A stretch of DNA of 64,000 nt from JBGRQA01 sp041725895 (GCA_041725895.1 JBGRQA010000016.1:69628-133627); one strand, 5' to 3'; shown: positions 37,052 through 47,918, numbered from the stretch's first letter. Translations and numbers: made by a program. The notes: generated from the sequence alone by a model not told the origin.

Positions 37052-40000
37052 CTACTTCGTTAATTGGAATGTCTTTTCAAAAATGGGAACTTCCGCCTCG
37101 TTTACTTCGTCTTCCCATACCTTAATGGTCCAATCCCCTTCAACCAGGTACTTCTCACGCTCCATAACCCAACCAATAAACTGGGGATCTGAGCTTTTAA
37201 CATTAAAGAGAAAATCTTCCTCAGTATCAACTCCAAAAAACGATTTAATAGGCGGATGGTAAACCATGGCAGCAAGTACTTTACCACTCATCAGATTGTT
37301 GAACTTATATCTGAAACCGAAAACCATTCCTTCTTCGAGTACAATCGTATCCTGTTCGGCAACCAAATCAAGCTGGTTGGCCTGGGGATAATTCTTGTAA
37401 AGGCTTACTTTTTCGGAAGTGGAATAGATTCCTGAATCAATTAATTCAAATTGGGATTCTCCTGCATCCTCCGATGAAATAATTTCCAACTCCTCTTCTT
37501 TTAGCACTGTTCCAAGTCCTGGATCTATCAATCTAAAAATCCACTTCCCTTCCGTCACCTCATCTTCTGTCTGAAATTTTCGAAAGAAACCAATTCCATT
37601 ACCATGACAAAGTACAAATTTCCGTTTGCTTAGAGTAGTTACTTCTCCTTTCCACTTATCAAACAATGGCGGATGCTCAATCTCTCCCCGCAATGTATAT
37701 CCGTCTTCCAGATCAGGACAATCAAATTCGAACTTCAAACCAAAACTGATTCCCGGTTTACCGACAATTGTCCGACTTTCACTCAACTTATCACCAGGTA
37801 ACTCATCGTCGGAATACAATCCAAAAAAAGTATTCTTTAAAGAATAATCAACGGCCTGAAACTCTTTCTTGATAAAGAACAGTCTACGGAATAAGTAATC
37901 GGTATCCTCCATATTGGATACCTCAATCGTCCAGGTCCCAGGTTTGAGTTCAACCTCATTCTGAAATTCCCAACCAATAAAAACCGGCTCTTTGGCATTG
38001 ATTTGCTGATACCATTCAACCGAAGAGATTGATTCACCCGAATCGATTCTCTCGGGAAAGCTGATGCGAACTTTCACGTCAAAGTACTGCTGCCGTCCTT
38101 GTGGTGTTGCCAAAAGCTTAACACCAATGGTTTTCCCAACTTCCGGAATTAAAGTATCAGTTTCTTCAATAAGGTTTGCTTCGAGATACTTCACCTTCTC
38201 TCTTCCCTCACAAGGAATAGCAGGAATGGTTTCGGGATCAAATACTCCATGCTCCCAAAGAGTAAAACGAGGATTCTTATATTCATTGATGAAATTCCCT
38301 TTGGCCTGAGTAACAGATACAATTCGACCTCCCACTATCATACTTACGGGCACACTTGGAAAATCGATTTCAAAAGTTTCTCTCTCCTCTTCCGGTGTAT
38401 TTTCAAACACATCCTTCAGATTCCATAATGTAAAATCCCCATTAACAATGGCACAAAAGTACTTACCACAGGGACTAAAAAAAACTATTTCGGGTCGATA
38501 GGTATCTTCAGCATAATTCAACCGGCCCAAATATTTCCCCGTATTCAAATCAGAGAAACCAAATGAATCTTCGGTACTGGCAGAATCACCACAGATGGCA
38601 ATAGTATTGCTATCCTCCGAAACAAAAGCACTGCCGAAATCAAAATTCCCAATGCATGTATAGAAATCCATATTCGGCAAATTGTATACATTTTTATCTA
38701 CAATTAGTTTTTGGGAATCAGGAGTCACAACCAAATCCAAACATGTTCCGTAATCTCCCAGATTTTGATGGCTTTTAAGTTGCTTTCCGGTGTAAGGATC
38801 AAACTCAACTACAGACGAACTATTACCGTAATTAAGTACAAAAAAGCTTTTGCCATCTCTGGTTAAAACCGGATTGCTAAAATCACTAAAAGGGATAGAC
38901 CACCTGCTGATTTCTGATAATGAATCCAATTCGAAATAGATTACGGTACCATGCTTTTCTTGAGAAAGATCAATATTGAAAACATCACCATTGTCCTCAA
39001 AATCGTCATCATCATCGCCCCCGATAACTACAGCCAACTTGTGCCCGTCATCAGTTAGAAACAAGTGACTCGCATTGGCCCTTATCCTAAATGTATCCTG
39101 ACCTGAACCCAAATGCCAACCTTGAATAACTCCTTCACTTAAAGTCACAAAATGAACAGGACTATTATTTTGAATATGGCTGGTTGTCACCAATTCGGAA
39201 ACAGTAGTCTCATCGGTACTCAGGTTTCGTACGGTGAATTGCGTCTTTTTAACGAAATCAACCACACGGATCAGTCCCTCATCACAGGTTAATAAATAAT
39301 CCTTCCCTTCAAAAGTTATAAAACCAGCCTGATCCGTATCGTATACAATAGAAGCATAAGGAGTACGTTCCCGCTTCACACGACCATCATCCTGCAACTG
39401 AATACCATTGATTTCGGAAAGATCACATGGAACCATGCGAATTGATGCTTCCTCATCGCCATCGATCAAGTCCTCTACAGTTTCGTCGTACATCTCAACC
39501 AGTTCAGCATATTCCTCTTCCGAACAAACCTCCTGGAGGGTGGTATCAATTCGACTATCTGTAAATCCTTCCTCCCAGTCGCTGATCTCGATCTCCTCAC
39601 GTAAATCATCACCCTTCAGCCGACCATATTCATAGTCCATTCCTATACCTGAAGCCACGTGATCCTCTGCCAGTAGTTTTACAAATCGCGAACGAAATTC
39701 CTTCTCCTCCAGTTTTTCACAGACGATATTTTCAAAGGTATCCACAAACTCATAGTTCGCCATTGCCCGACCATAGCCAGAAGCATACAGGTATATCATT
39801 TCGTCGGCATCAGGATATAAGGAAGGTAGAAGTTTGTAACCGATACTAAGAGCCGAAACATCATGCCATTTATTATAAACCGCATAGCATTCGATTAACA
39901 AAGGAATGTACTCGGGACTCAATTTCAGAAGAGCCTTAATGGGCGATTCAAATAGAATACGCTGATCATCGAAACGGATATCCCCTTCACTCCCCATGGT

Positions 40001-40576
40001 ATAATGAACAGCATTAATCAAATCAATATATTTCAATACCTCGGCACGCAACTCTTCATCTGCAACCAATGCATCAAATATCGTTTGTTCGGTCTTAACA
40101 TCACTGTCACTAATTACTACGCTTCCATCAGCCTGCTTAACCTCATAAAAATAGTTAACTCCGTAATCATCGAAATCCAAAAGCATAGATAACTTCGTTA
40201 GATCAAAAACGTTATCATACATCTTTTGAATGGCCGATTTTAGCGTCTCTCTATCATCAAAATCGATAACAATCCGGTGAATATTCTCAGGTCCGTAATG
40301 ATGATCCAGATAATTCAACAGATCATCCTTCACTACGGGCAAATATTGATCGGCATCAATCAATTCACGAAGTGTACTATAGTATTCCGGTAATTTTCGT
40401 ATAATGGTTTTGATATAATACACGAATTGGCTCTGAAAATGAACTCTTTCCTTTTCATCTTCAACATTGCAGATACTGCGAACAGATTGATACAATTCAG
40501 TAAACTTTTCCTTACTGCAACCTGAAAGCTTAATCAGCTCCTCAAAGATTTTCTCGTATTGCGGTGTTTCTTGCAT
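37052..40576 (-). CDS. Large WD40-like propeller protein with C-terminal DUF3859-like domains (paralog 1)
   Basis: 1174 residues, no signal peptide, strongly acidic. Order of parts: residues 1-95, a helical module shared with the 915-residue paralog (KFTELYQSVRSICNVEDEKERVHFQ); about 96-400, a helical acidic region absent from the paralog; about 405-790, a WD40-like beta-propeller (repeats such as VVTPDSQKLIVDKNVYNLPNMDFYTC and FFSPCGKYFCAIVNGDFTLWNL); then three beta domains at about 795-904, 905-1033 and 1043-1174. The last two have the pattern (V/I)DSGIY ... GFRYKF ... HPPI ... FIGW ... EGDWTIKVW that I associate with DUF3859. It is divergent from a TPR-LytS kinase gene. Function unknown; a cytoplasmic scaffold or sensor is one inference. 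Confidence 0.8.
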   Translation of the reverse strand: MQETPQYEKIFEELIKLSGCSKEKFTELYQSVRSICNVEDEKERVHFQSQFVYYIKTIIRKLPEYYSTLRELIDADQYLPVVKDDLLNYLDHHYGPENIHRIVIDFDDRETLKSAIQKMYDNVFDLTKLSMLLDFDDYGVNYFYEVKQADGSVVISDSDVKTEQTIFDALVADEELRAEVLKYIDLINAVHYTMGSEGDIRFDDQRILFESPIKALLKLSPEYIPLLIECYAVYNKWHDVSALSIGYKLLPSLYPDADEMIYLYASGYGRAMANYEFVDTFENIVCEKLEEKEFRSRFVKLLAEDHVASGIGMDYEYGRLKGDDLREEIEISDWEEGFTDSRIDTTLQEVCSEEEYAELVEMYDETVEDLIDGDEEASIRMVPCDLSEINGIQLQDDGRVKRERTPYASIVYDTDQAGFITFEGKDYLLTCDEGLIRVVDFVKKTQFTVRNLSTDETTVSELVTTSHIQNNSPVHFVTLSEGVIQGWHLGSGQDTFRIRANASHLFLTDDGHKLAVVIGGDDDDDFEDNGDVFNIDLSQEKHGTVIYFELDSLSEISRWSIPFSDFSNPVLTRDGKSFFVLNYGNSSSVVEFDPYTGKQLKSHQNLGDYGTCLDLVVTPDSQKLIVDKNVYNLPNMDFYTCIGNFDFGSAFVSEDSNTIAICGDSASTEDSFGFSDLNTGKYLGRLNYAEDTYRPEIVFFSPCGKYFCAIVNGDFTLWNLKDVFENTPEEERETFEIDFPSVPVSMIVGGRIVSVTQAKGNFINEYKNPRFTLWEHGVFDPETIPAIPCEGREKVKYLEANLIEETDTLIPEVGKTIGVKLLATPQGRQQYFDVKVRISFPERIDSGESISSVEWYQQINAKEPVFIGWEFQNEVELKPGTWTIEVSNMEDTDYLFRRLFFIKKEFQAVDYSLKNTFFGLYSDDELPGDKLSESRTIVGKPGISFGLKFEFDCPDLEDGYTLRGEIEHPPLFDKWKGEVTTLSKRKFVLCHGNGIGFFRKFQTEDEVTEGKWIFRLIDPGLGTVLKEEELEIISSEDAGESQFELIDSGIYSTSEKVSLYKNYPQANQLDLVAEQDTIVLEEGMVFGFRYKFNNLMSGKVLAAMVYHPPIKSFFGVDTEEDFLFNVKSSDPQFIGWVMEREKYLVEGDWTIKVWEDEVNEAEVPIFEKTFQLTK

Positions 40577-40635
40577 TTGTTTATGTTTTCACACGGAACT
40601 AAGCCGGTTATCATTTTAACTATATTTTGATATGA

Positions 40636-40643
40636 CAAAAGTA
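40636..40643 (-). promoter_or_regulatory. Candidate -7 element for the minus-strand operon
   Basis: TACTTTTG on the minus strand, about 60 bp before the 1174-residue gene. It matches TAnnTTTG and is identical to the element of the divergent kinase gene. Confidence 0.4.
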
Positions 40644-40813
40644 GGCTCCGGTTTCCATATTCGAATTAACCGATTTATAAGCGTTATGGATTTATTTATA
40701 ATTGCGGATTACCTGTATTCCCAACTGTTCTGAACACAATAGGAGAAATTCTCCGGAGGATTTATGCTGAAGATCTTATGCTAAACCTATAGTTCTGGTT
40801 AGATGTTTTTTTA

Positions 40814-40821
40814 TACTTTTG
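40814..40821 (+). promoter_or_regulatory. Candidate -7 element for the TPR-LytS kinase
   Basis: TACTTTTG, 26 bp before the ATG at 40847. A GGAGAA-a-TTCTCC palindrome lies upstream at 40742-40754. Confidence 0.45.
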
Positions 40822-40846
40822 CAACCCGAAAAACCAAAATACAGAA

Positions 40847-42727
40847 ATGCTAAAACTGAAAATTCATATCATCGCCATTTTTTGTATACTGTTTACAGTA
40901 AACGGAATGGCAAACAATATAGCACCACTTCTAACCCGGGCTGATTCTTTATCCAAACAGCATTCAAAAAAGGTCTTGCCCCTTCTGTATCAATGTCAGA
41001 AATACATAAAATACGGACATGCGACCAACACGCAAAAAGTCCGGGTATACAAATTATTTTCCAAGTATTTCCTAAAGCAGGAACTTCTGGATTCTGCCTA
41101 CACCTACTGCAATTTACGATTGGAATATGCCGAAAAATCAAATCAAACCGATGATATCATCCTCGCCAAAACAGACCTGGGAGAAATTTATGGGAAAAAA
41201 GGGAATTACAAAAAAGCACTGAAACTACTAACAGAGGCGAGAGAACTTAGTAAATTATCAGGCGATCCGACCTTTAAGGCCAACATACTAACCAACCAGG
41301 CCTATCTCTACTATTCATTTGAGAAAAAAAGACAATGTGTGACTTTACTCCGGGAAGCACTGAAGATCTATCGCCAGCAAAAAGACAGTGTAAACATGTC
41401 GTACATGAACAACAATATCGGGATATTGTACAAGCATCAACTCAAATACGACAGTGCGGTCTTTTACCTGAACCAGGCCTACCTCCTGGCTAAACATAGT
41501 AAAGACACGCTGGGGATGGCCAGTGCCTGTAACAATATGGGAATTACACTAGCCCTTGGCAAAAACAATAAAGATGCAGAAAAATACCTTCAAAAATCAC
41601 TTCACTACTACAATCAGTTAGATCGCGAAGAGCTTTCACTCTACAGCAATCTGGGGCATGTATACAAAGAGCTGGGGAAAAGAAATGAAAGCATAAAATA
41701 CCTGAACAAAGCCATACAACTTGCCATGAATCTTGACGAACCTCAAAAAACACTTTCCCTGTTAAAAGAGGTTTCAGATTTTTACCGCGATATAAAAGAC
41801 TGGCGGAATTCCCTTTACTACATGAATGAATACCACAAGTACAAGGAGATGGTATATCAAAAAGAACTTCCCGAAATTATAGACAAGATTAAAGCAGAAG
41901 CCGATCTTAAAATAAAGGAGAAAACCATACAATTACTGACCGAAAAAAATAATTACCAAGCCCTTTACCTAAAGCATAAAAACATTCTGATTGTTGTTTT
42001 AATTTCATTAATCATTGCTGTAATATGTCTGGCTTACAACCTACATGCACGCAACAAAATTGAAAACAAACGCAAAGAACTGTTAATGGAACAAAGACTC
42101 CTGCGTTCCCAAATGAATCCGCACTTTTTCTTTAATACCCTAACCACCCTTCAAACATTCGTAATAAACAACGAAGCCCGGTTGGCTGGAAAGTACATTG
42201 CAAAATTTGCTAAGCTAATGCGTGAAATTCTTGAGAACTCCACCAAAAGCAGAATATCTTTGGACAAAGAAATTGAAGCTCTGGAAAATTACCTGACCCT
42301 ACAGCAAATTCGATTGAACAACAACTTTGATTTCCACATTCACATAGATGAAGAAATTGACGATCATTCCATTGCAATTCCCCCGATGTTGATTCAACCT
42401 TTTATCGAAAACGCCATCGAGCACGGACTGAAACATCTTACCCACAAGGAAGGAGAATTAAACATTCACTTTTCGGTAGAAAATGACCTGCTCAATGTAG
42501 TAATATGTGACAATGGAATAGGCAGAACAAAATCGAGCCAGATCAATAGTTTACTTAGAAAAGACCACAATTCCCTTGGGGCAAAGATCACCAACGAAAG
42601 ACTGGAATTAATAACCAACGATAAGAAGAAAAAATCCCGACTCATCATCTACGATTTATACGATCAAAATCAAGAAGCTGCGGGAACAAAAGTAGAACTT
42701 AAGATCCTATTCGAAAAGTTCCGCTAA
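40847..42727 (+). CDS. TPR sensor kinase of the LytS type
   Basis: 626 residues. A signal peptide ends near NGMAN (about 23). Six or so TPR motifs occupy about residues 60-340 (ALKLLTEARELSK, AVFYLNQAYLLAK, SIKYLNKAIQLAM). A coiled coil and one TM helix near 375-397 lead to a LytS/His_kinase domain: QMNPHFFFNTLTTLQ with His426, and an ATPase with PFIENAIEHGLKH. Its regulator starts 66 bp downstream. Because it lies between the two paralogous WD40/DUF3859 genes, control of those genes is a reasonable inference. Confidence 0.88.
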   Translation: MLKLKIHIIAIFCILFTVNGMANNIAPLLTRADSLSKQHSKKVLPLLYQCQKYIKYGHATNTQKVRVYKLFSKYFLKQELLDSAYTYCNLRLEYAEKSNQTDDIILAKTDLGEIYGKKGNYKKALKLLTEARELSKLSGDPTFKANILTNQAYLYYSFEKKRQCVTLLREALKIYRQQKDSVNMSYMNNNIGILYKHQLKYDSAVFYLNQAYLLAKHSKDTLGMASACNNMGITLALGKNNKDAEKYLQKSLHYYNQLDREELSLYSNLGHVYKELGKRNESIKYLNKAIQLAMNLDEPQKTLSLLKEVSDFYRDIKDWRNSLYYMNEYHKYKEMVYQKELPEIIDKIKAEADLKIKEKTIQLLTEKNNYQALYLKHKNILIVVLISLIIAVICLAYNLHARNKIENKRKELLMEQRLLRSQMNPHFFFNTLTTLQTFVINNEARLAGKYIAKFAKLMREILENSTKSRISLDKEIEALENYLTLQQIRLNNNFDFHIHIDEEIDDHSIAIPPMLIQPFIENAIEHGLKHLTHKEGELNIHFSVENDLLNVVICDNGIGRTKSSQINSLLRKDHNSLGAKITNERLELITNDKKKKSRLIIYDLYDQNQEAAGTKVELKILFEKFR

Positions 42728-42793
42728 TACATTTGCAATACCAAAACCCTTTCCCTGTATTTTTTTAATTAGCAATCACAAAACAGAATAAAA

Positions 42794-43534
42794 ATGAAGG
42801 TAGTTATAGTTGACGACGAGAATATCATAAGAAACGGCTTGTCCTCCATGCTTCGGATGTACTGTCCCGATGTGGAAATTGTTGGCCTGTGCGGAAGCGT
42901 AGATGAGGCAATACCAACCATTGTAAACTCCAAACCCGACCTGGTACTTCTGGACATTCGAATAGAGGGAGGTTCCGGTTTCGATATCATCAATACACTT
43001 GGTCGCGATATGCCCATGGTCATCTTCATAACAGCCTACGAAGACTATGCCATCAAAGCATTCAAATACAATGCCATTGATTATTTGGTAAAACCCATCG
43101 ATCCTGACGAACTGGAAGAATCGATCCAGAAAGCATCCGATCATTTGAATAAGGAGGACAATCACCTCCTGCTTTCTTCCTTACAGAATGCGCTATCAAC
43201 AAAGAAAAAACCGGAAAAACTAGTCCTGAAAACCCAGGAGTGCATTCATGTTGTAAAAATCTCCGACATTATCTATTGTATGTCTGACGGTTCCTATACC
43301 AATATCATCACTACAGATCAGAAAATAATCGTATCCAAACTGATAAAGGAATATACCGAACTGCTAAAGGATCACATGTTTATTCGGATTCATCAGTCCT
43401 ATCTCATCAATATGAATAAAATTGTGAAATACAGCAAGGAAGGATACGTTCTTTTGGAGAATAATATTTCCCTTCCCGTTGCGGCACGACGTAAGGAGCA
43501 CTTTCTAAAAGAGCTTGAGAAGATATTTGAGTAG
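42794..43534 (+). CDS. LytTR response regulator
   Basis: 246 residues. The receiver has Asp7/Asp8, phosphoacceptor Asp54 in LLDIRIE, and Lys in LVKPI. A LytTR DNA-binding domain covers about 140-245 (LVLKTQECIHVVKISDIIYCMSDGSYT, IRIHQSYLINMNKI, ISLPVAARRKEHF). It is paired with the TPR kinase upstream, and a WD40/DUF3859 gene follows after 187 bp on the same strand. Confidence 0.92.
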   Translation: MKVVIVDDENIIRNGLSSMLRMYCPDVEIVGLCGSVDEAIPTIVNSKPDLVLLDIRIEGGSGFDIINTLGRDMPMVIFITAYEDYAIKAFKYNAIDYLVKPIDPDELEESIQKASDHLNKEDNHLLLSSLQNALSTKKKPEKLVLKTQECIHVVKISDIIYCMSDGSYTNIITTDQKIIVSKLIKEYTELLKDHMFIRIHQSYLINMNKIVKYSKEGYVLLENNISLPVAARRKEHFLKELEKIFE

Positions 43535-43662
43535 TAAAATTACGGGACAATCTTATTTCACAATAAAGATCCTTTCCTGCAATAAAAATCATTGGATCAA
43601 TTCGAAAATAAATCCTTTTCCAACGAATATAAATCTATCAGAAATCACTAAATTAATGTGAA

Positions 43663-43670
43663 TAGTTTTG
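43663..43670 (+). promoter_or_regulatory. Candidate -7 element for the second WD40/DUF3859 gene
   Basis: TAGTTTTG, 51 bp before the ATG at 43722, matches TAnnTTTG. It would allow transcription separate from the two-component pair. Confidence 0.4.
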
Positions 43671-43721
43671 CAATTCGAACAAAGCATTTGTTAGGAACAA
43701 CTCATTATTTCATAATGCAAG

Positions 43722-46469
43722 ATGATGACTAAGAATTACATTCAACTATTTCCACAAGTAATGGCTGAAGATACGTTGGATAAGGACCAATTTGAAGAAT
43801 TGTACGAAAACTTAAGGCTACACTTTAACATTGAGGATGAGCACCGAAGATATCATTTTCAGGATAATTTTGCCAACGCCGTTACAGAACTGCTACTACG
43901 TTTTCCGGACTATCGAATCACCCTGCGCCGACTGGTCAAGAACGACGATAGTCTGGAATACGTGAAGGAATCTTTGCTGCATACGATTGACAGGAATACT
44001 GATCGCTCCGAAACCATGGAAACAGTTCGGGAAGCTGAGCAGAACTTACACCTCAACCTTTACAAAGCTAATATCACCCTTTTTAATCAGGGTGGTTCCG
44101 ATATCATTCAGTTCGCCAATAGAAACTATTTACTATTGGGACAAAAGGGGGTTTTAAGAATAATCGATTTCGACCTTGGTGAGCAGGTGACCAAAAGAGT
44201 GCTAGGCACACCTCAAACAAGAATAGACAGGATTATTGGTTGCAGAGAGATCAATGAATCCAGTCCGGTGCACTTTATTACCCAAGGCGGTCACATCATA
44301 CAAGCCTGGCACCTGAATCAAACAGAGCCGGTTTTCACGATTCAGGCAGATGCCCAGAAACTATTTCTGGACGGCAATGGGAACGAACTGGTTCTTCTGA
44401 TGAACAACGAAGAGCCGAATACGAAAACCCAGGAAACTTTCCTTCAGGAAATTCGTGTATACGATCTTAACAACAAAAAGGAGATCCGTCGTTTTATCAT
44501 GAAACGAAACCGGAATTCCCATATTCGGATGAGCCCCAATGCCTCCTATCTCTATGAAATTCCTTCCCTCCTCCAAAAGAACACCACAATAGTAAATAAG
44601 GTACCCAGGGTTTGGAGCCTATTCCAGGACAGTGTTCCTATCTGGCTAGGGACCCCTAAACCAATTGAGCCTTGTTTGGATGTTCAAATTACCCCCGACA
44701 ATCATCATCTGGTTACCTGCAGCAAAGTGTACAACCTTCCGGGAATGGACTTTTATACCTGCTTTAAAAACAGTAGAAAGGGCCAGATAGCACTATCAAA
44801 AGACGGGCAATTCGCTGCTATTTTCAGCGATTGTGAATTTCGAATTTACAATGTAAAAACAGGCTGCCTCTATAGAAGAATAGAGACAAATGTTGCACAA
44901 TTTTGTCCTATAACCTTCTATTTTAGCCCCGATAACGAGTACTTTTTTGCTAGATCCGGGGATCTGCTACACATCTGGAACCTCATGGATCTGCCAGGGA
45001 AAATACAGGAGCAAGAACCTAAAACAAAGGGTATCCGTTTTAAAACAGTACCAACTATTGGCATACACGAAATTATTGAACAAAAAACACTCGAATACAG
45101 GCAAAAAAGTTTCGATCAGCCAATTGCTCTATCCATCAATCAGAGCTACAATGGACGCCGCAAACAAAAGGTGGAAAATGCAAAAGACAACTCAAACGAA
45201 GAGCAACTCCTCTACCTCAATCCCGATGCTAATCCTCTACTTAAAGTAAGAGACTATGGGACCTACAATACTCGAAACCAGGCACAAGAGAATTTACCCG
45301 GTCAGGCTTCCGTAGCCGTTCACAAATCTGTATTAAGGGAAAAGACATCCAACATCAGGCCTAAGGTGGGGACCTGCTTTGGCTTGTATGCTTTTTCATC
45401 CCCGAGCAGTCAACGGCAAATGAATCATTTCGTCATAAAAGTAAACCACCCCGAAATCGTAGATCCAACAACCAATCGCAAGATCACCCAAACAAAATGG
45501 AATCAAAGCATTGGCAGAGGCATTCCCTTTTTTGTTGGATGGGTATTTGAAAATACAGCTGAACTACAGGAAGGCAAATGGAATTTTGAAATATGGGACC
45601 TTAGAGAATCCGTTTGCTACCTTCGAAAAAGCTTCTTTGTTCATTGCAAAGAGGATACGACCTACAGAATAGAAACCGTATTCTCAGGGATATACAACAT
45701 GGGAATACCCTTTGATAGAAAGAACATATCCACCAACTTCATCATCGCCTATCCGGGAACGATCTTCGGGTGCAAGTTCCGCTTTGTTGCTCCTGAATTT
45801 TCAGGACAATATCAGTTGCAGGGAGAAATAAGACCACCCAAACGCCAAACCTCCGAAGACCATTACCGGTTTGAAAGAGAAGGAAACAGGAGAACCACCT
45901 TCTTCCTTCGCGACGGAGAAGAGATCGATTTTACACAAGAATTGGAGCGATATTCCAACATTCCTGAGGGGAAATGGACCTTTACTCTATGGGACAAGGA
46001 CAACAAGAAGCTGCTGCTGGAAAGAAATTTTGAACTGATTTCGCCCTGCCATATTCCACAAACTGAAGTAGAACTGGTAGATTACGGGCTTTACCATAAC
46101 CATTCCAATGTAGATTTAAACAAAAACTACCCCAAAGCAGAACAACTGGAATTAATCAAACAAAGCCATAAGTTCCCAATTACCCCCGATATGATTTTCG
46201 GATTTCGACTGAGACTAAAGGAAAAACAGGTTGGAACAGGCCGACAACTGCATGTGATATTACATCATCCGTTAATTAAAAACCTATTCGACGATATCGA
46301 CCACCGTCAGTTTAAAATTTACATGGTAAAAGGCAAGGAATACTTTGTAGGATGGGTAATACTACGCGAAAACATGATGCAAGCAGGAGAATGGCGCTTC
46401 TCTATCTATGACCCGGAACCAGGTTATAGCGCCAAACAAATTTTCGAAACCAGCTTTCAACTATCATAG
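43722..46469 (+). CDS. Large WD40-like propeller protein with C-terminal DUF3859-like domains (paralog 2)
   Basis: 915 residues, no signal peptide. It is clearly a paralog of the 1174-residue protein: the N-terminal module (FEELYENLRLHFNIEDEHRR, then HFQ), the propeller segment KVYNLPGMDFYTC, and the C-terminal beta domains all align. It lacks the roughly 250-residue helical acidic region that follows the N-terminal module in paralog 1. The C-terminal domains (about 520-650, 650-780, 785-915) show DYGLY ... FGFRLRL ... HHPLI ... FVGWV ... AGEWRFSIYD, resembling DUF3859. Unlike paralog 1 it is basic in parts, with a variable Gln/Asn-rich stretch near 460-510. Function unknown. Confidence 0.8.
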   Translation: MMTKNYIQLFPQVMAEDTLDKDQFEELYENLRLHFNIEDEHRRYHFQDNFANAVTELLLRFPDYRITLRRLVKNDDSLEYVKESLLHTIDRNTDRSETMETVREAEQNLHLNLYKANITLFNQGGSDIIQFANRNYLLLGQKGVLRIIDFDLGEQVTKRVLGTPQTRIDRIIGCREINESSPVHFITQGGHIIQAWHLNQTEPVFTIQADAQKLFLDGNGNELVLLMNNEEPNTKTQETFLQEIRVYDLNNKKEIRRFIMKRNRNSHIRMSPNASYLYEIPSLLQKNTTIVNKVPRVWSLFQDSVPIWLGTPKPIEPCLDVQITPDNHHLVTCSKVYNLPGMDFYTCFKNSRKGQIALSKDGQFAAIFSDCEFRIYNVKTGCLYRRIETNVAQFCPITFYFSPDNEYFFARSGDLLHIWNLMDLPGKIQEQEPKTKGIRFKTVPTIGIHEIIEQKTLEYRQKSFDQPIALSINQSYNGRRKQKVENAKDNSNEEQLLYLNPDANPLLKVRDYGTYNTRNQAQENLPGQASVAVHKSVLREKTSNIRPKVGTCFGLYAFSSPSSQRQMNHFVIKVNHPEIVDPTTNRKITQTKWNQSIGRGIPFFVGWVFENTAELQEGKWNFEIWDLRESVCYLRKSFFVHCKEDTTYRIETVFSGIYNMGIPFDRKNISTNFIIAYPGTIFGCKFRFVAPEFSGQYQLQGEIRPPKRQTSEDHYRFEREGNRRTTFFLRDGEEIDFTQELERYSNIPEGKWTFTLWDKDNKKLLLERNFELISPCHIPQTEVELVDYGLYHNHSNVDLNKNYPKAEQLELIKQSHKFPITPDMIFGFRLRLKEKQVGTGRQLHVILHHPLIKNLFDDIDHRQFKIYMVKGKEYFVGWVILRENMMQAGEWRFSIYDPEPGYSAKQIFETSFQLS

Positions 46470-46522
46470 ATAGCCCAAGAAATGACCGAAAAAGGCCCGG
46501 ACCAACTCCAAAACAAAACGGG

Positions 46523-46569
46523 AACAGTTCTGCTTCCTCCCAAATAATCAGATAGGAAGCAGAACTGTT
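46523..46569. terminator. 16-bp perfect hairpin after paralog 2
   Basis: 46523-46538 pairs exactly with 46554-46569 (15-nt loop), 54 bp after the stop. There is no T tract, so it may be a message stabiliser or a dispersed palindrome. The sequence from 46570 to 46830 is AT-rich with nothing else seen. Confidence 0.5.
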
Positions 46570-47248
46570 ACTTACAGCAAGGAATTCGACCTTCCTCCCT
46601 ACAAGGTCAAGCTACAAACTATCCCACTGCTAAAAACCCCCTCCCCCACCCTATTTTATTTTTTATTCGACTAGATCAAAACTTACGGATTCAACAATTT
46701 TTTTTTCTGATTTCACAAAAAAACAGATTTGCAGTTATTTTTATTTTTCCATATCCTGAAAAAGGCTTAACTTCTATACTGCTTATTTACACAACATTAA
46801 GTTCAATTCATCCAAAAACACACATTTGGAATGAAAAGATACCGATCAGGTTTTACTGGCAACTCCTTTATAAGGAGAACCCTGCCAATGACCAGGGCAA
46901 AGGAACATCCAAATAAAAACCACTGCACAAAATTGGATGGAGCAATCCTTATTCCTAAAACCTACCTGAAAAAAACATCCATTTCTTATTCCAACATCAA
47001 CAGAAATTCAAGCAATGTAGATGTAAGCTTTCCCCAAAGTTATTCCCATAGAAAATTTCAAAACACCTGGGAATTTCAAATCACTGTCTGTCGCATAAAA
47101 TCTGTTAAACGACAAATCCAGTCAACAGGAGACAGAAACCAGGCAACTTCCCCCTCAAAAAAAACAGGGGAACAACTATCCGGTTGGAAGCAATCAGCAA
47201 CAGGACGATCTGTTTCCAACTTCCAACATACAGGAAAAGAAACAGAAT

Positions 47249-47640
47249 GCTATACTTCTACCTCAGAACATTTCGCTTCACAAACCAAATGCTCTGCTCT
47301 TACCTCAAACCGTTCCGCTTCACAGACAAAATGCTCTGCTCCTACCTCAAAACGTTCCGCTTCACAGGCCAGATGCTCTGCTCTTACCTCAAAACGTACT
47401 GCTTCACAGACCAAATGCTCTGCTCTTACCTCAAAACGTTCCGCTTCACTGACCAGATGCTCTGCTCCTACCCCAAAACGTTCTGCTTCACAGACCGGAT
47501 GCTCTGCTCTTACCTCAAAACGTACTGCTTCACAGACCAAATGCTCTGCTCTTACCTCAAAACGTTCCGCTTCACAGACCGGATACTCTGCTCTTACACC
47601 AAAACGTTCCGCTCCAGAAACCGGATGCTCTGCTTACAAC
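47249..47640. repeat. Tandem array of nine 42-bp units
   Basis: Units begin at 47249, 47291, 47333 and so on every 42 bp to 47585, plus a partial unit at 47627. The typical unit starts GCTCTGCTCTTACCTCAAAA and continues with GTTCCGCTTCACAGACCAAA. Variants recur every third unit, so there is also a 126-bp super-repeat. Because 42 is a multiple of three, frames on both strands stay open across it and translate as 14-residue repeats. A frame from 46831 to 47838 runs through it, but its flanks do not look protein-like. It precedes the gene at 47919. Confidence 0.9.
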
Positions 47641-47918
47641 TTGCAAATAACCAATTCAAAATTATCCTATTCCGCACTTTTTCCTCATCGCAGAAGAAAC
47701 AACGAAAAAGCCCCTTCCAAACTTGCAGAAAGACAAAACAAACACACGCAACAAAACCTACCTGCCTCTGAAATAGAGATTCAACAGGGGGATCTATCTC
47801 CTCCTCTCTATTTTCCCCACAACTCAGAATATTTATAGTAATTCATAGTAAAGAAACAGGTAGAAATAGTGCTTTTCTCCTGGTTTCGATACACCTTTTA
47901 AACCTAAAAAAATAAAAT

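Noticed and set aside
46831..47838. 335-codon open frame across the 42-bp array as a protein-coding gene
   Set aside because: The frame is open largely because the repeat length is a multiple of three; other frames on both strands are open too, and the flanks lack protein-like composition. Kept as a repeat and as a question in the findings.
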